64,000 bases of DNA, taken from assembly GCA_037447655.1 (NCBI GenBank), contig JBBHKE010001280.1, forward strand, positions 1 to 64,000, read 5' to 3'. The DNA is from Zygnema cylindricum. Lineage: Eukaryota; Streptophyta; Zygnematophyceae; Zygnematales; Zygnemataceae. The translations under genes and the position numbers were made by a program. This document shows, in pieces, positions 1 through 12,709 of this stretch (positions are counted from its first letter, which is position 1; every line of letters starts with the position of its first letter). The notes beneath the pieces are model-generated. The model was not told the DNA's origin, searched no databases, and saw nothing but the letters and a program-made list of their open reading frames with translations.

Positions 1-290
1 GGGAGAGGGAGAGGGAGAGGGAGTGGGAGAGGGCGGGGTAGTGGGAGAGGGCGGGGAGGGCGAGGGCGAGGGCGAGGGAGGGGGTGAGGGAGAGGGAGAG
101 GGTTGTGATGGCGAGAGAGATGGGGAAAGGGATGGGGACGGGGGCGGAGGAGGAGGGGGAGGAGGAGAGGGAAGATGGGATGGGAGGGAGGAGGGGAGGA
201 GGATAAGGGGAAGGGGGAGGAGGGACGAGGAGAGGAGTGGGATATGGGAAGGAGAAGATTGCAAGATTCAGGGATAGGGGAGAGAGGAAG
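1..290. repeat. GGGAGA-type purine simple repeat
   Basis: The first ~290 bases are almost pure A/G on this strand, with hexamers GGGAGA and GGCGAG repeated and decaying to the right. The Gly/Glu/Arg reading frame across it is a by-product of the repeat, not a gene. The left end lies outside the window. Confidence 0.95.
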
Positions 291-701
291 TTTTTGAGTT
301 TCGGTTTTTACGAAAGAAACAAAACGTGAATGGAGGAAGGACTGAAGGAAGGAGGGGAGGGAAGAAAGGGAGAGAGGGTGAACGGGGGCAAGGAGTTTTG
401 GTACTTTGCTTCATTTCAAAGGAGATCAAGACTGGGAAGCAATTTTTTTTTTTTATTATCTATCATTTTTTTTTCCATTGGGATTCTGGAGTACAAATAA
501 GACCTATAGATAAACTATTTTTGATTAACTTCTGGTTTTTTTTTCCGTGTGATATTTTGTGTAAAAGTAGTGTGATTGTAAAGTTTGGAGGGACCAAAAA
601 TAGTGTGGATAGTGATTCTTTAATGGGTCCTTTCTGGAAAGGAAGAGAAGGAAGGAAGGAAAGGTTGAGGAGGAGAGCATTTTACGATTGTTTCTTTATA
701 A

Positions 702-898
702 ATATATATGGTATATATAATATGCTCTTAAGCAATAATATAATGAATTTAACGAATCCGATAGAAGTTTTTTTTTTAATAAGTTGAAGGATAAATTACC
801 AAATATATATGATATAAATAATATTTTCTTAAGCAATAATAATACAGGGAATTTGACAAATCCGATAGAGGTTAATTTTCAACAAGTCGAAGGATAAA
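702..898. repeat. Imperfect tandem duplication, unit ~95-100 bp
   Basis: Two adjacent copies (about 702-797 and 803-898) share the same order of landmarks: an AT dinucleotide stretch, CTTAAGCAATAAT, a segment ending AATCCGATAGA, and finally AGT(T/C)GAAGGATAAA. They differ by point changes and small indels, so the duplication is not recent. Confidence 0.8.
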
Positions 899-1639
899 GT
901 TTTTCAGTTTAAGTTGTTGTCTTTTTTTCCCTTTCTTTTCTCCTTTAGTTTTTGTTTCCTTTTCGAAGGAAAGGACTTGAAGACAGTCAGCAAATCAAGC
1001 CAATTTACTTCACTGTCGGAAAAAAAGGTGAGATATACTCTTTTGAATTTGTAGTAAGTTCTTAGAGTAGGAACTTTTATTTTCTCCTCATTGGTCTTCC
1101 ATTTATTTTTCTCTTTAATTTTGGTAAAAGAAACATCATCAAAATCCTCAAATTTCGTTAATGATAGCTCTTTTTGTCGATTCTGGCGGTTTTTTTTATC
1201 AAATTTAAGTTAAGCGAGAAAGGACATAATAATAACGGTAATAAAAGTAAAGAAAGTTTGAGAAGAATGTTGTATGTTTCTTACTTACCTGAGTTAGAAA
1301 GGAAATGATGATAATGGTGGAAAATATAAAGAATTTTGGAGAAGAATGTGGCCTGTTTCTTAGCTGAATTAGAGTGGAAATTTGTGGTCTTTTTTGATAA
1401 GAAATCTTTACCGGATTTAACAGATGTCGGGTGTTTTGCTTTTTCCTCTGTCTTGTAGGAAATGGGGGTCTGACGAAGATTTTCTGTCCGCCTCTCACCC
1501 TCTTTCCCTCCCCTCTCTTGTAGCTTCACGGAAAATGAAGGGAAGTTTGGAAATCCATTTTTGGGAGATGTACAGAAACGTGGAAAGTGTGCCTGGGGCA
1601 AATTTTGTGCAGTTTTTCAACTGTAAAATGCAGGTATTG

Positions 1640-1945
1640 TCTCAATACTTTATTTTCTTACAAATTTACTCATTTATCCATCTATCCATCACCCATTTTA
1701 CTCATCTTCTTTACTTATTTATTAGGTAACTCATTTTCCTATCTATCCTTTTACCCTTGACGTGTCTACTTTACTTTTTTACTAGTTTACTCATTATCCA
1801 TTTACCCGTTTTTCTCATCTACTTTTACTACGTTTATCATTTACTCTTTTAGTCATTTATCCATCTACGCAGTACCCTTTTTACTTGTCTACTTTATCAT
1901 TTACTCTTTTTCTCTTTTACTCGTTTATCCATCTATCCATAATTT
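1640..1945. repeat. Degenerate pyrimidine-rich minisatellite
   Basis: About 300 bases are built from variants of TTTACTCATTTATCCATC and TCTACTTTACTTTTTTAC. Unit borders have drifted, so copy number cannot be given exactly. No coding potential. Confidence 0.75.
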
Positions 1946-4025
1946 TTCAGGCGTGGAAACTTTTTTTGTGGATTGAGAAGCCCAACCAAATGCCAAAAAC
2001 GTGGACTTGAGAAATATAACACTGGAGAAAAAAGATACGAAAGGGAGAAGAGAGAGACAGAGAGAGAAGAAATACTTTAAATCTCAGACGTACAAATGAA
2101 ACGGAGATGAAAACTGAGGAGTGGTCATTGAGAATAGCGATCCTTGTCGACAAGTTCAGAAAGATAGAGGTCAAAAAGTGACCAAAAGTTCTGTGTTTTT
2201 TTTTTTTTAGGAAAAATGATTTTTTTCTTTGTCACATAAAATAAATTTTGAGGGTGTCATCATCAACGACGACGATTATGAGGGCGATTATCGGGATGTT
2301 AAATGATTATGTTTGTCCTTTCTTATAGGTTAGGATAAGTGGAGATGATTCTTGTTGCACGTCAAGTGTGACATTTGGTCACACATTTTGTATTGAGATG
2401 CCAAACCTTTTACCATTTTTGGAAATAAAGGATTTTCGATTATGTTGTCTATGGTGAAGATGATGTTATTCATGTTAGTATCACATATGGCTTGGCAAAT
2501 TCATTGCGTTTGGTATTGATTGATGATGCTGGTGTCAAGGGTGATGACAGAATGGTGGTCATGATGTTCAAAGATGATCCCCTTTCGTCTAAATGTTCTC
2601 GGTATTCAGAATATAGGCTGTCCTTTGTTGTTATGTTGCTTTTTATGTACTTGTGTCTGTGTTATATGTGATTATCTCACGGTCATTATGGATGAGAACT
2701 GTTGCTCAAATTGTCCTATTTTGTGATGATGATGTTCAAAGGATTGCACAATTTTATGATATGACATGAATATCCTTAAAGCTGGACCATAAAAGACTGA
2801 GCATGGAGTTGAGGAGAAAAACCCAAACACTCTAAATCGTAATCTAAAATCTCAATTTCTTTGCAAAAAGTCTTTTGGCAAATAGCCTGTAATCCTAATA
2901 GCAATAATGAGTAAAAGAAAGGGTAAAAAATTGGCTTTTCTCACCCTCCTCTACACAATTCTCTCATTTGCTCGCACGACTGTGTCCTTGAGCTGGATGG
3001 CATCCATTTGCTTTATCACTCTCATGAGGGAAAGTTGATTCAGGCACAAGACATTGTACGCGACACTATTGCGACTATTGTTACTCGAAGGGGGTATTCT
3101 GTTCGTTGATATGTTTCACATGTTAATTCATTCCCGGCAAAATAATATTGTTTGCTCGAGAGTACCGATCGCATTTTCAGTGGCATTGTGTTGATGAACC
3201 CTACCTCGATTACAGCTGCTGATCAGGCGGCTCGACAAGTTGGAGTGGCTGTGCGTAAAACTGCGAGGAAAAAGGAGTGTGATTGTGCACACCGTGATGC
3301 TATGGATGATTGTGTTCAAATGGCTGTTGGGATATCTGGTTGATTAGGAGTTCCTTTGGATGAGCTCCTCCGTACTTGTGTCAGGGTCCTTTTCCTCCTG
3401 CTTCTGTTCTTACTTCCTATTAACCGTCAACCTTCTACCCGTGGCTTTACAGTGAGTGCACGCTCCTTCTATCCTCCCTCGATCTGCTATTATTACTATG
3501 GATCGTCAACGTGTTCTAAAATTCCGTCAGCGTGTTCCGCAGTGTTTTTCCTTTCAGTTTGCTTCCACCTGCGTTCGGTTTTTCTGTTTCATTTTTGCCG
3601 ATCGTTTTTCGTTCCCAGGTACTGAGATGGTTTTCCATTGTGCTTTCTTAATAAAGTCATATTCGCTATTTTATAACAGTCATTAGTTCCATAGAGTGGA
3701 TAAACACACAACTTTAGTCCAACATTTTGGACACCCATGAACATTTTTATTCTTTTGAGTAGTTTGTTTTCTCGATTTGTGACAAATCTTTCACTAGACT
3801 TGGTCCTGGTGCTCACTATGAGCATTTTTTCCTTGCACATCAAATCCGATACAAATCGGTGTATACTATTTATGTAACTAAAAGTCAAGTCTGTATTGCA
3901 AAAACCGACGATTTATGTAACCGACGCAATATCTGATCCAAAGCACCAACACGACAAAGCGTTACGGTTTTGCCGCCTTTTTACTAATCAGACGTGGACA
4001 GCCAAAATTTTAAATTTTAAACTGT

Positions 4026-4245
4026 ACAGTACACCGCGAATCGCTATTAGCGTTAACCACGCTAATTCGGCGCCCCTAAATTTTTATTCTAATTCTTAAA
4101 TAGAGTGATTAAAAAACCCTAAAAACTAAATTAGAGTGACTGATTTCCTTTGAAAATCCCCAAATTCCCAATTATCTTTAATCACACTAGTTGCTGTTTA
4201 ATATTAAATATCTGTCAACGCTAATAGCGATTCGCGGTGTACTGT
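4026..4245. mobile_element. Family A MITE (TACACCGCG terminal inverted repeats)
   Basis: The two ends are near-perfect inverted repeats of about 29 bp, ACAGTACACCGCGAATCGCT at the left and its complement ending in ACTGT at the right. The element is ~220 bp and noncoding. Other copies in this window abut each other sharing a single TA, which points to a TA target duplication and a Tc1/mariner-like mobilising enzyme. Here the right end is flanked on both sides by a similar ATATTAAATATC stretch, so the exact border is uncertain. Confidence 0.85.
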
Positions 4246-4770
4246 CAAAATATTAAATATCGGCCTGCCAACGGAAGCTCCGTCTAGAACTTTACCAGGA
4301 TCGTAAGCGCCTCTTGAAGTTTCAAGATAGGAATCGTCGCACCACTACCGTCGATTTCCCCCGTTTGAACGGTGAAGATTAATTCAGAAGATAACCTGGA
4401 GGTGGGATTGCATGCCATGCTCATACAAATCCTGCATGTTCAGTCCTTTCCGATCAACTTGGCGAGGAAAACCACCAGCCAACGATCTCGAAAAAAGGAA
4501 CCGCTATCAACATTTGGATTAACGATCAGAATAGAGCCAGTTGACAAAGGTAATGCATATACTTTTTCTTTCTTTACATTTATTGACCGGTTGAAAACGA
4601 CTCTATGTAACTTGTTCAGAGAACATAAAGTGTGAATTATGTTTTTTTTGAATTCATTGAAACGACGGTTTTCTTGTGTGAGTTATTGAAAGCGCTAATT
4701 TTGAACTCAACTTAGGTCAGGTACTTAAGCTCAGTTACAGAAATCATTTAGTTTCTGAGGCTAGGCGTAG

Positions 4771-7700
4771 ATGGCTAGCGGGTACTCGAAGGTCTCTAAG
4801 GATTCTGAGGACCCTAAAAAAGGCAACAAGTATGATCCTGTGTCGATTTTGCTGAAGGCTGAGGAAGACGCAAAGGCCATAATAAATGCTGCAAGAGTAA
4901 GATAATTGAGCACAGTAGTTGATGATACAAAGCTTGAGGTAAAGATGTCATAAAAAAGTATTGAAAGGTGTCATAAAAAAGTACTGAAATTGGGTCAGAA
5001 TGAAGGGAAGATACGTTTGAAAGTGCGGCATCTATATTTCCATAAGCACTCAACTGGCTCATGCCCATTTGTAACCCCTCTTAAGACTTCCGTTAAGTAA
5101 CCCCTCCTAAGCATTTTACTCTGTTCACCTCTGTCCGTTTGTCTCTTTGTCTTTGGACCTTACAGGTATCAAGTGCAGGGAAACTCTTCTATAAATTAGC
5201 CAGCAGACGCTCTTTATAATTAAGATAGAAATTTCATGGCTTATTGTATGAAATTAACTATGCAATTGTGCTGTTTTGAGATGTATTTAATTTGAAAATT
5301 CGTATTATCAGGCTGAAAGTAGCAAGCATCGCGTTTAACATGTCGAGTTGCACAGCTCAGTTTCTTACTTAAGAAACTTATTAAACGAGTGAATGCAACT
5401 TTCATTCACCACTTACTTGTGAAGTTGCCAGACTTTAAAAAGCTGGTGGTAAGACGGTGAAGTACTCTTGAGGCTGCTTGGTAGCCAATAAGAAAGTTTT
5501 AACAACGGTTTTAATCTTTTGCGTGTTTGTTTTTTTTTCCTGACGCCTTTTTTACGATTATTTTGGATAAGGCTTCTACTTTCATACAACAATTGAATTT
5601 TTTCATGTGTCATTAGACTTTCCACTTGAGTTGTTATGACCAGAAAATTCATGTGCTTGTGTTCATGGCAGGAAAGAAGAGATAAGATGTTGAGGAGATT
5701 AAGGAGTGAATCCAAGGCAGACCTAGATTCGTATAATGCGAAGCTGGATGCTAAATTGCAGCAAAAAATTGCAAACGCACAAGCATTTCAAGGTGAGTGG
5801 AAATCGATCTTCAGCCTATGTAAGCTTGAGATGATTGTAGTTTTTGCTATGAATTATGCCTCTGTTTGGACAAAAGGTTAAATAGATTTATAATAAAATC
5901 TAGCTACCGCAGTTGACACAATGATCTTGTTTTTTGGTGATGAAAAATGTATGAAACCTTTGAATCTCTGTTTTGTGGTACCTATTATGGAAAGTTTACA
6001 AATTTTATCACAGTGAATCATATAGCTCGTGGCTGAATTTGTCGGCAAAAAAGGTCATGGCTTCAGTGACGAGTGGTGTTTGCTAATTCAGCTGTAGTTG
6101 TAAAGATTTGAACTCAAATCGTTAAGTTCGCTTAACTGAAATAAGCCGATGATATCTCAATTTTTCAATATTGCTGCTTTTGTATATTATTTGGCTCATT
6201 TATGCTACACGAGTAGTTAAATGACTGGCTCTCACTGGCTTGCATTTTGTTCTTGAATACATTCAAGATTCTAGAGCATGAAGAAACTGTAGCCTTTGAA
6301 GCTGCGGTTCCTCCATATTTGAGGCTATTTTGGACTCTTGGAAGACGTTGGAAGTAACTATGGTAGATGTTGTAGGTTTTATGTATCACAGTCATCTTGT
6401 TTTAGGTGTGAGGTCCACTACTTTTGGCAATATGTGACTGCTTAAGTTGCACCGCAAAAATATAGCAACAATATTGTGCAACCAAACCTCCTTGATCACA
6501 TATGTTTGTGGAAGTTGCTGCTTTTATCACACCTATTTTGGCAATTTTACTGTTTTGGATATATTGTCAACATCAGAGAGTCAAAAAACGGTTTTGAACA
6601 CCTAAGCCCATAAGCATGTCTGAGTTAGACAGTTAATAACAGAGATCGGTATGTGAGATGTGTGAGATTGGCTTGTGCTGTCAGTAGAAAGGCCTCCTGT
6701 TTGAGGGGAAGACAAGTAGAACGTTGTGTTTCAATTTAAAATGTGAGCCTTCTTCCCTGACGATACTCTTTGTTGCCCCTTTCATCTTGTTACTTGATGT
6801 CTCATCAAGCAATAAAGTGGATTCAGATATCTGACAAAGCGGTACCTATGAGCAGATAAAGCACATGAAGAACTCTCAGAATCGGCAGCAAGAGACATAC
6901 ATGCTTTAAAGGTCAGTGCTGGCGATTTTTTGAACTTCTTGTTCTTGTTCTGGTCCCTGTAGATGTTTCAACCCACTATTGATTGAAACCAATGAATGCA
7001 CCAAACACTCTGTCAAAAGGTAGAGGCATAAAAAGTTGTTTTCCCATTTCTCTTAAGGAGTCCGTCGCCTCAATGTGTATGCCGAATGAACCCTATGTTC
7101 TAATGTTGGACTATTTGCAGGCTCAATGTGTTTATAGAGGCAAAAATAACTTAAAATGAACCCTAGGGCATGGGCATGCCAACTAAAACCCTTCAATCAT
7201 AGTCAAATATCATCGAAGCACTGCCATTCAGGTTTTACATGTAGGTGGAGCAGGCAGTCAGATGGCTTTACAGTCTCTGGAAACTGTTTTACCTTACGAA
7301 GCATATTTGTTTTTCTCTAACTAAAGCAAGCCCCTCTTTTGCTTATCATATGCAGACCAATGCAGCCAATAATGAATCTGAGGTTGAGTCTTGGCTCGTA
7401 AGCCTGGCACTTGGTTGGTGAGTGTATATAATGTAAATTTATGACTGGCAGTAGTAATTGCTTCTTCTCCAAAACGGTTTTTTGGAAGCTTTACAATGGC
7501 TGGCGACCTGTATATATTGGCGTAGCAAACACGGCTCCACCGATGTTATAGTCAGAAGCATTCTTAGCTTTGCAAACTGCTTTGAAGACTTTCATGGGGA
7601 AGTGCTGATATATAAGAAGAGGGATGGCGAGCAACAAGTTTACAAAAAACATAGTTACCTACTGGCTAATACTGATAGGAGGAAATACTTTATCATATGA

Positions 7701-8159
7701 GATATGTTTAGAATGGAAAAAATGTTTGAAAGCTTCGAACAAATTGGAACACAAATAAAATTGTGTATATTGATTGAAATTTTTGGATGACGTTTGAGAA
7801 AGTGAAGTGGACAGGAAAATGCCCACGAAAGTGTGCATATAATGTGGATGCACGCTTTGAGACAGTTGTCACATATCCATTTCTACGGTTTAATGTCAAC
7901 AGTTGGCACATGTAATCCAGTATTTCTAGCATTTTACATCTGAAAACATTTGGTTCCAGTTAACAAATGGAGCCAGTGACTTTTCTTTGGTTTGATGCAT
8001 ATGATTTAAATTGATTGCACACGTTAAAAAAGTTTTTTAATTAGTTGTAGTTGTACAATTGTTACTTTCATTGCACTGCAGCGTCCAATTATTTCAACAG
8101 CTACGGAGAACCACATTATGGCAAGTAGTATCTCTATGTCCACACGACATGTGCTGTGA
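4771..8159 (+). CDS. V-type proton ATPase subunit G-like protein
   Basis: Exons 4771-4896, 5672-5792, 6856-6911, 7356-7397 and 8082-8159 join in phase (GT-AG introns) into a 140-residue protein. Residues ~25-100 match V-ATPase G: ILLKAEEDAKAIINAAR, then RDKMLRRLRSESKADLDSYN and DKAHEELSESAA, a highly charged single long helix. Subunit G pairs with E in the peripheral stalk that holds the catalytic V1 sector on vacuolar membranes. The protein is longer than the usual plant form (~110) because of a ~20-residue Ser/Lys-rich N-terminus. The start is the first ATG of the exon carrying the helix. The last two exons are the least certain: splicing at 7397 gives a tail with STATENH, like the PE.HEN tail of animal G subunits, whereas reading through would stop at 7420. 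Family assignment is good; the C-terminus is a best guess. Confidence 0.8.
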
Positions 8160-8793
8160 AATGCGTGGTGAGATGACATCGGATTGCATAACAATTTTGC
8201 TCCAAAAATCTTTGATCATATGATGTCCATACATGATATCTCTGTTTTTCCATCCAGTTGTTCCTAATTGTTTTGAATATATTTACCAAGTCCACATAAA
8301 CGAGATTGCTCAAGTAAACCAAAAACATGAGGTACATTGGAGAAAAGGAAAATGGCAAATTACATTGTCCATTATATTCTTTGGCCGTGTTGATTTGAAC
8401 TATCCTAGTGATTTATATATAGTTTTTACAGAAACTTATACTATTCGCTGACATAAAACATCTAAATCTCATAGCCTAGACTACAATTCTCATCGATTTA
8501 TATATAATTTTCACAAAACTTAATTATTTGCTGATAAGAGGACATCTAAAGCTCATAAGCTAAATTTCCTATGCGATCCGCACTCTTTACATGAAACTTA
8601 CAACAACCAAATATACTTTGCAAAAAAAACCGGGTCCGTGATTTTACAGCTACATTGCTAAATTTCAAAACTTAACATAAAAGCAAATACATAAAAATGC
8701 ACCCAATCAGCCAGAATGCTTGATTCCATTTGTGGGTTGGCATCCTGAGGATATCTCCTTTCTCAGGATAGTTTTTATTGTATCTTTGGAGCT
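8160..8793. other. Short intergenic gap between convergent genes
   Basis: About 630 bases between the 3' ends of the V-ATPase G-like gene (+) and the DsbA-like gene (-). Sequence is AT-rich with no gene. Both 3' untranslated regions must lie here. Confidence 0.6.
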
Positions 8794-11700
8794 TTAAGCA
8801 GCTGCTTTCTGTAATGCATTCTCAATGGTTGCAACATCCTGTAGCGATCCAAAAGGCAGAAAAGATAAAAACAAACAAATACAGAAGTTAACAGTCATCA
8901 TAACGAAAAGGACAAAGCGGAAGCTTAGGACGAGTATCAGATAAAATTTTGAAGGCTATGACAAGCAACTGATCTTGTAGAGTCGCATTCCACCCTATCA
9001 CCAACAAACACATGATTACAGAAGCAAAAACAACACAACGAGGGCACAATGAAGGGGAAAGTGAGAGGAGAGAAGCGAGGAAAGAGTGAGAATGAGCGAT
9101 TTTCAGACACCACCATAGCAAAGAACACGATCTCAAGCTTCCGACACAGATGAGGCATTTCGGCAGGATTAAAGTTCATCATGAAATGGACGATCTTTTG
9201 TTTTTGTTGTCTTTCTTATTTTTTACTTACCTGTGCTCCTGAAAAGTATAGCCTGTCGTTAAGCAAGAAATACGGAACTCCACGAACATCCAATTCTTTT
9301 TTCGCTTTTCGGTCCTCGGCCAAAACTTCCCGTTTTCCTTTATCGGAAGCCTGTGGACAGAATTGAAAATTCCTTCAAAACAATTTGAGCACCCAAAGAT
9401 ATGACCTTCTCTCTCGCACTGCTCCAGTTCTATAACGAAAAAGGTTTACACGGTTCCAGAAAAAAGAAAAGAAAAAACGAAAGGATACCCGATAAAAAAA
9501 CAACACCCTCGTGACTCAAAAATTGTGTAAACAACCTATTCGAGTTTAAAATCATGAAACAAACAAACAAGCCAAAAAAAGAAGGGGGGGACCAAGGGAA
9601 AACATCAGGTGATCTAAAGTCTCGTAAAGCATCCACGAAATCTCAAACGACAAAACAACAATCCTACATTCCTAAACATTCACCGATGCTCTCAAAAACC
9701 TCCCAAAATTTGAAGATATCTTTAAACATATTCAAACGGTTGATATAAGAATCTGTTTCTTACAAAATATTCGTGTGGTTCATGGAGTCCCAGTTCCGTT
9801 GCAATCTCGCAAAGTTCCAAAATGTCCGACACATTTTTGCCCTTTTCATATGTTCTTTGAAGAAGTAAAGTTTTGGCCTCCGTCCCCTTTCCTTCCTGTT
9901 GGGCCCAATGGACCAATCTGATAAAAAAAAAACAAGAAAAAAAGAAAAAAAAAGGAAATGGGAATCAAACATATAAAAGGGCTTGTTTTCCTGTCCCGGT
10001 GTGAATCGGGATTAAGACATTTCTTTGAACTTATTGAAAGAACCTTTTACATTCTTCTAATTTGTTTCTTTTGGGGGGAGGAGGAAGTGGATCGCAGGTG
10101 ATGAATGACAACAAAGAAAAATAAACAAAATGGAAAGGAAAACTAAGATTGGAATGGAAGGGAAAACAGAAAAGGTAGGAATAAAGGCAAAGAACAAAAA
10201 CACAGAGAGATAGCTATAAAGGGAGAGGGAGAGAGAGCAGGAGAAGGAGAGGGAGAAAAGATTCCAGATGATTGCAATTAAGGTATATATCTTGATAAAC
10301 AGATAAAAGCAATTAAGAAAAAAAAAAAGCCTTGAATACACACTTTTCCAGCAAATTTGAAGCATGTGAAGCATCCACGTTAATTACAACACATAAAATT
10401 GTACGGAAAAATGATGATGAACTAAAGAGTGATTATGGACAATGCTGTAACTAAATTAATGAATGGACAATAGGTAAATGAAGAAATGGTTCAAACCTGT
10501 GAGCATTTAGAGTGTTTGGCCACCATTTCCAATCAGCAAACTGGAGACCGTCTTTGGCTCCCGATCTGCCATCCACACCAAAATTAATGTAGATAGTATC
10601 AACACAACATGGACCAAAGTCAACTATATGGTTTCTGCCCCCACACCATAATTATGCGTGGATAAAAACAAGACATGACCTGGATCAAAGTGAACCACAG
10701 AACAAAAACAACTCTTTTGTTTCTGACTCCACAACATAGTTAGTGTGGGTACTTTGTTTTTTGCTTTCTTTCTTCATGTTCTTCTGTTCCTCTGTTCTGT
10801 TTCAAGGAGTTTTTTTAGGTCCACTCGGATTGTGACACTATTTGTAGACATGTACATGGATAAAGAGGGTTGCATAATGTCTCAGATTCTTGTGTCCTTC
10901 ATTCTTCTTAACTTCAATTTGATCTGTTTTCTGGCTTTTCTTATGTGTGCATGTGTGTTTCTCTCCCCCTCCCCATCCCCCTCCCGCTTCCAACCATTTG
11001 TCCCCCTCATTATTGCTTTTCTTTGTTTAAAAAGGTGCTTCTTAGCCTCTCTATTTCAGAAAAAAAGAAAAGGAAATACGAAAACAAAAGCACACTAAAG
11101 GGCGTAAAGGACGTCTGGATCCAATTTTTTTTTCACATATCATTCGAACACATCCACACTAAATTTGGTACGAAACTATAAAATCAAAAACTACTAATGT
11201 ATAACGTGTTTACCTCCTCAAAGAATGGGTCCAAGAATCGGACCCCCATCTCCGGACATTGTAGGCCATATACTCCTCTCCACCAATTTTAGTTTGGAGG
11301 TCAATCATATAGGGGTGCCTAGACCACCCAAAAAGGACAAAATGAAAGAGGGAAAAAAGTAGTAAGGGGGAGGGGAGAGAGAGGGAGAGAGCTTCTTACC
11401 CAAATTCAACTTCTTCGCTTTTTGCTTCAAAGAATTGCAAAAATTTAACATGACATGGTGGCATTGGTTTCCTTTTTTTTTTTTTCTTTTTCTTCTGCTA
11501 AAGCCCGTCAATTTGTAACAAGCCAAATTATAACCGATTTGTGTTAAAAAGAGACAAAAAAAAAAAAAAAAAAACATCTAAAACAGAATGATCCATCAGC
11601 ACTTATTTTTCAACTTATGAATGATGCTTCCCTTTTCCCATTTTAAAAAAAAACAGCAGACCAAAACCAGCGCAGGAAGATTGATCAGTTCCTCTTTGAC

Positions 11701-12709
11701 TAAAAACTGTAAGTCAAACAAATTCTTCCCTTCATTCCAAAATTGTTCAAACAAGAGAAAAAACAAAATCGCCCTCTCCCTCTCCCTCTCCCTCTCCCGC
11801 TCCCTCCCCCTCCCCCTCTCCCTCTCCCTCTCCGTCTTATTCTTCGATCACGTTTGCAGCTTATACAGCTGCCTCTGCTTGAGTTTATGTCTACCCTAAT
11901 TATGAAACCTGAAAATAGAGAAAGAAACAAGACGACAAAAATTATAACCCCCAATCCAAACTGACCAGTTAACGTTGATCTGGAGAGGGGGGTTGGAAAC
12001 GGCCAAACGCTCTATGGCCTGCTCCAGACGAGCCTGAGGGAGGGAGGGAGGAGGGAGGGGAAAGGGGAGAGGAAGAGAGAGAGGGGGAGAGGGAGGGGGA
12101 CAGGGAGAGAGAGGCACAGTAAGCGAGGGGGAGACAGAGGAGAGTGAAAGGGAGGGAGAGCGGGAGAAAGGGAGAGAGAGGGAGAGAGAGGGGTAGTGAG
12201 AGAGGAGGGTGGGGGGGAGAGCGAGAAAAAAAAACCAGAGAGAGAGAAAAAGAGAAGTCATTCAGTGAAATTTATTTAACTTAAAAGAGTACCACACCAA
12301 AAGCCGTGAGATAGATGAAACTTACTTGGAGAACATGCAAAAAAAAATGAATGCATTTCCAAAGTATGAATAAACTGATTTTTAATTTCTACCAAAATTA
12401 GTGTGGTGTTTTATCCTCATCCAGAAGACATGTCAACATTGGTTTCAGCTCAGAGGCGCATTCCTTCTCTTCACATAACAACTCAGTCTGAAGTAAAAAG
12501 TGTCTGCAGAATGAATGGCAGGTGTAATAGAAAAATTATTAAAAAATGTGGACGTGACGTCACGCCATTGTCACGGTCGAGGGAAAAGAAAATTAGGGTT
12601 TCAAATGAAAGGATTAAAAAGAAGTACAAATGCTAACCTTGCCGACATAACACCATGGGCAAGCAATGTCGCTCCATACGTCGACCTGGAGGGTTGAAGG
12701 GGCAGCCAT
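8794..12709 (-). CDS. DsbA/FrnE-family thioredoxin-fold oxidoreductase
   Basis: Seven exons on the minus strand (12709-12638, 12033-11966, 11318-11214, 10565-10497, 9917-9764, 9350-9231, 8838-8794) join with consistent phases into 210 residues, the normal length for this family. Residues 9-24 (VDVWSDIACPWCYVGK) contain the CPWC redox motif, Cys17 and Cys20, at the end of the first strand. A helical insertion (ARLEQAIERL, GGEEYMAYNVRRWGS, WKWWPNTLNAHRLVHWAQQ) follows, then the cis-proline loop RGVPYF (Pro182) and the family signature LYFSGAQ. Plant homologues such as At5g38900 are annotated as DSBA-type proteins; substrates are not established. There is no signal or transit peptide, so a cytosolic location is inferred. 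The start is the only ATG before the CPWC strand. Exon 2 is flanked by complementary pyrimidine- and purine-rich intron tracts. Confidence 0.93.
11771..11834. repeat. CCCTCT simple repeat in intron 2 of the DsbA-like gene
   Basis: About 64 bases of (CTCCCT)n on the plus strand, so GA-rich in the transcript of the minus-strand gene. It lies ~130 bases downstream of exon 2 in the transcript and is complementary to the tract in intron 1. Confidence 0.95.
12035..12200. repeat. GGGAGA-type purine tract in intron 1 of the DsbA-like gene
   Basis: Purine-rich plus strand, CU-rich in the gene's transcript. It begins right at the splice acceptor of exon 2 and may serve as an unusually long polypyrimidine tract. 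Confidence 0.95.

Larger units (their letters stand above)
291..4025. other. Intergenic, no convincing gene
   Basis: AT-rich sequence with only short open frames (the longest, 326-787, is repeat-derived and shows no recognisable domain). It contains the duplicated segment at 702-898 and the pyrimidine minisatellite at 1640-1945. Nothing else recognised. A 5' untranslated exon of the V-ATPase G gene could lie in its last kilobase, but none can be placed. Confidence 0.6.

Noticed and set aside
23-277. Gly/Glu/Arg-rich open frame in the GGGAGA tract
   Set aside because: Product of a simple repeat; every frame lacking stops there is biased the same way.
11896-12261. 121-codon minus-strand frame rich in Ser/Pro/Leu
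   Set aside because: Only its QARLEQAIERL part is real (exon 2 of the DsbA-like gene); the rest is intron repeat.
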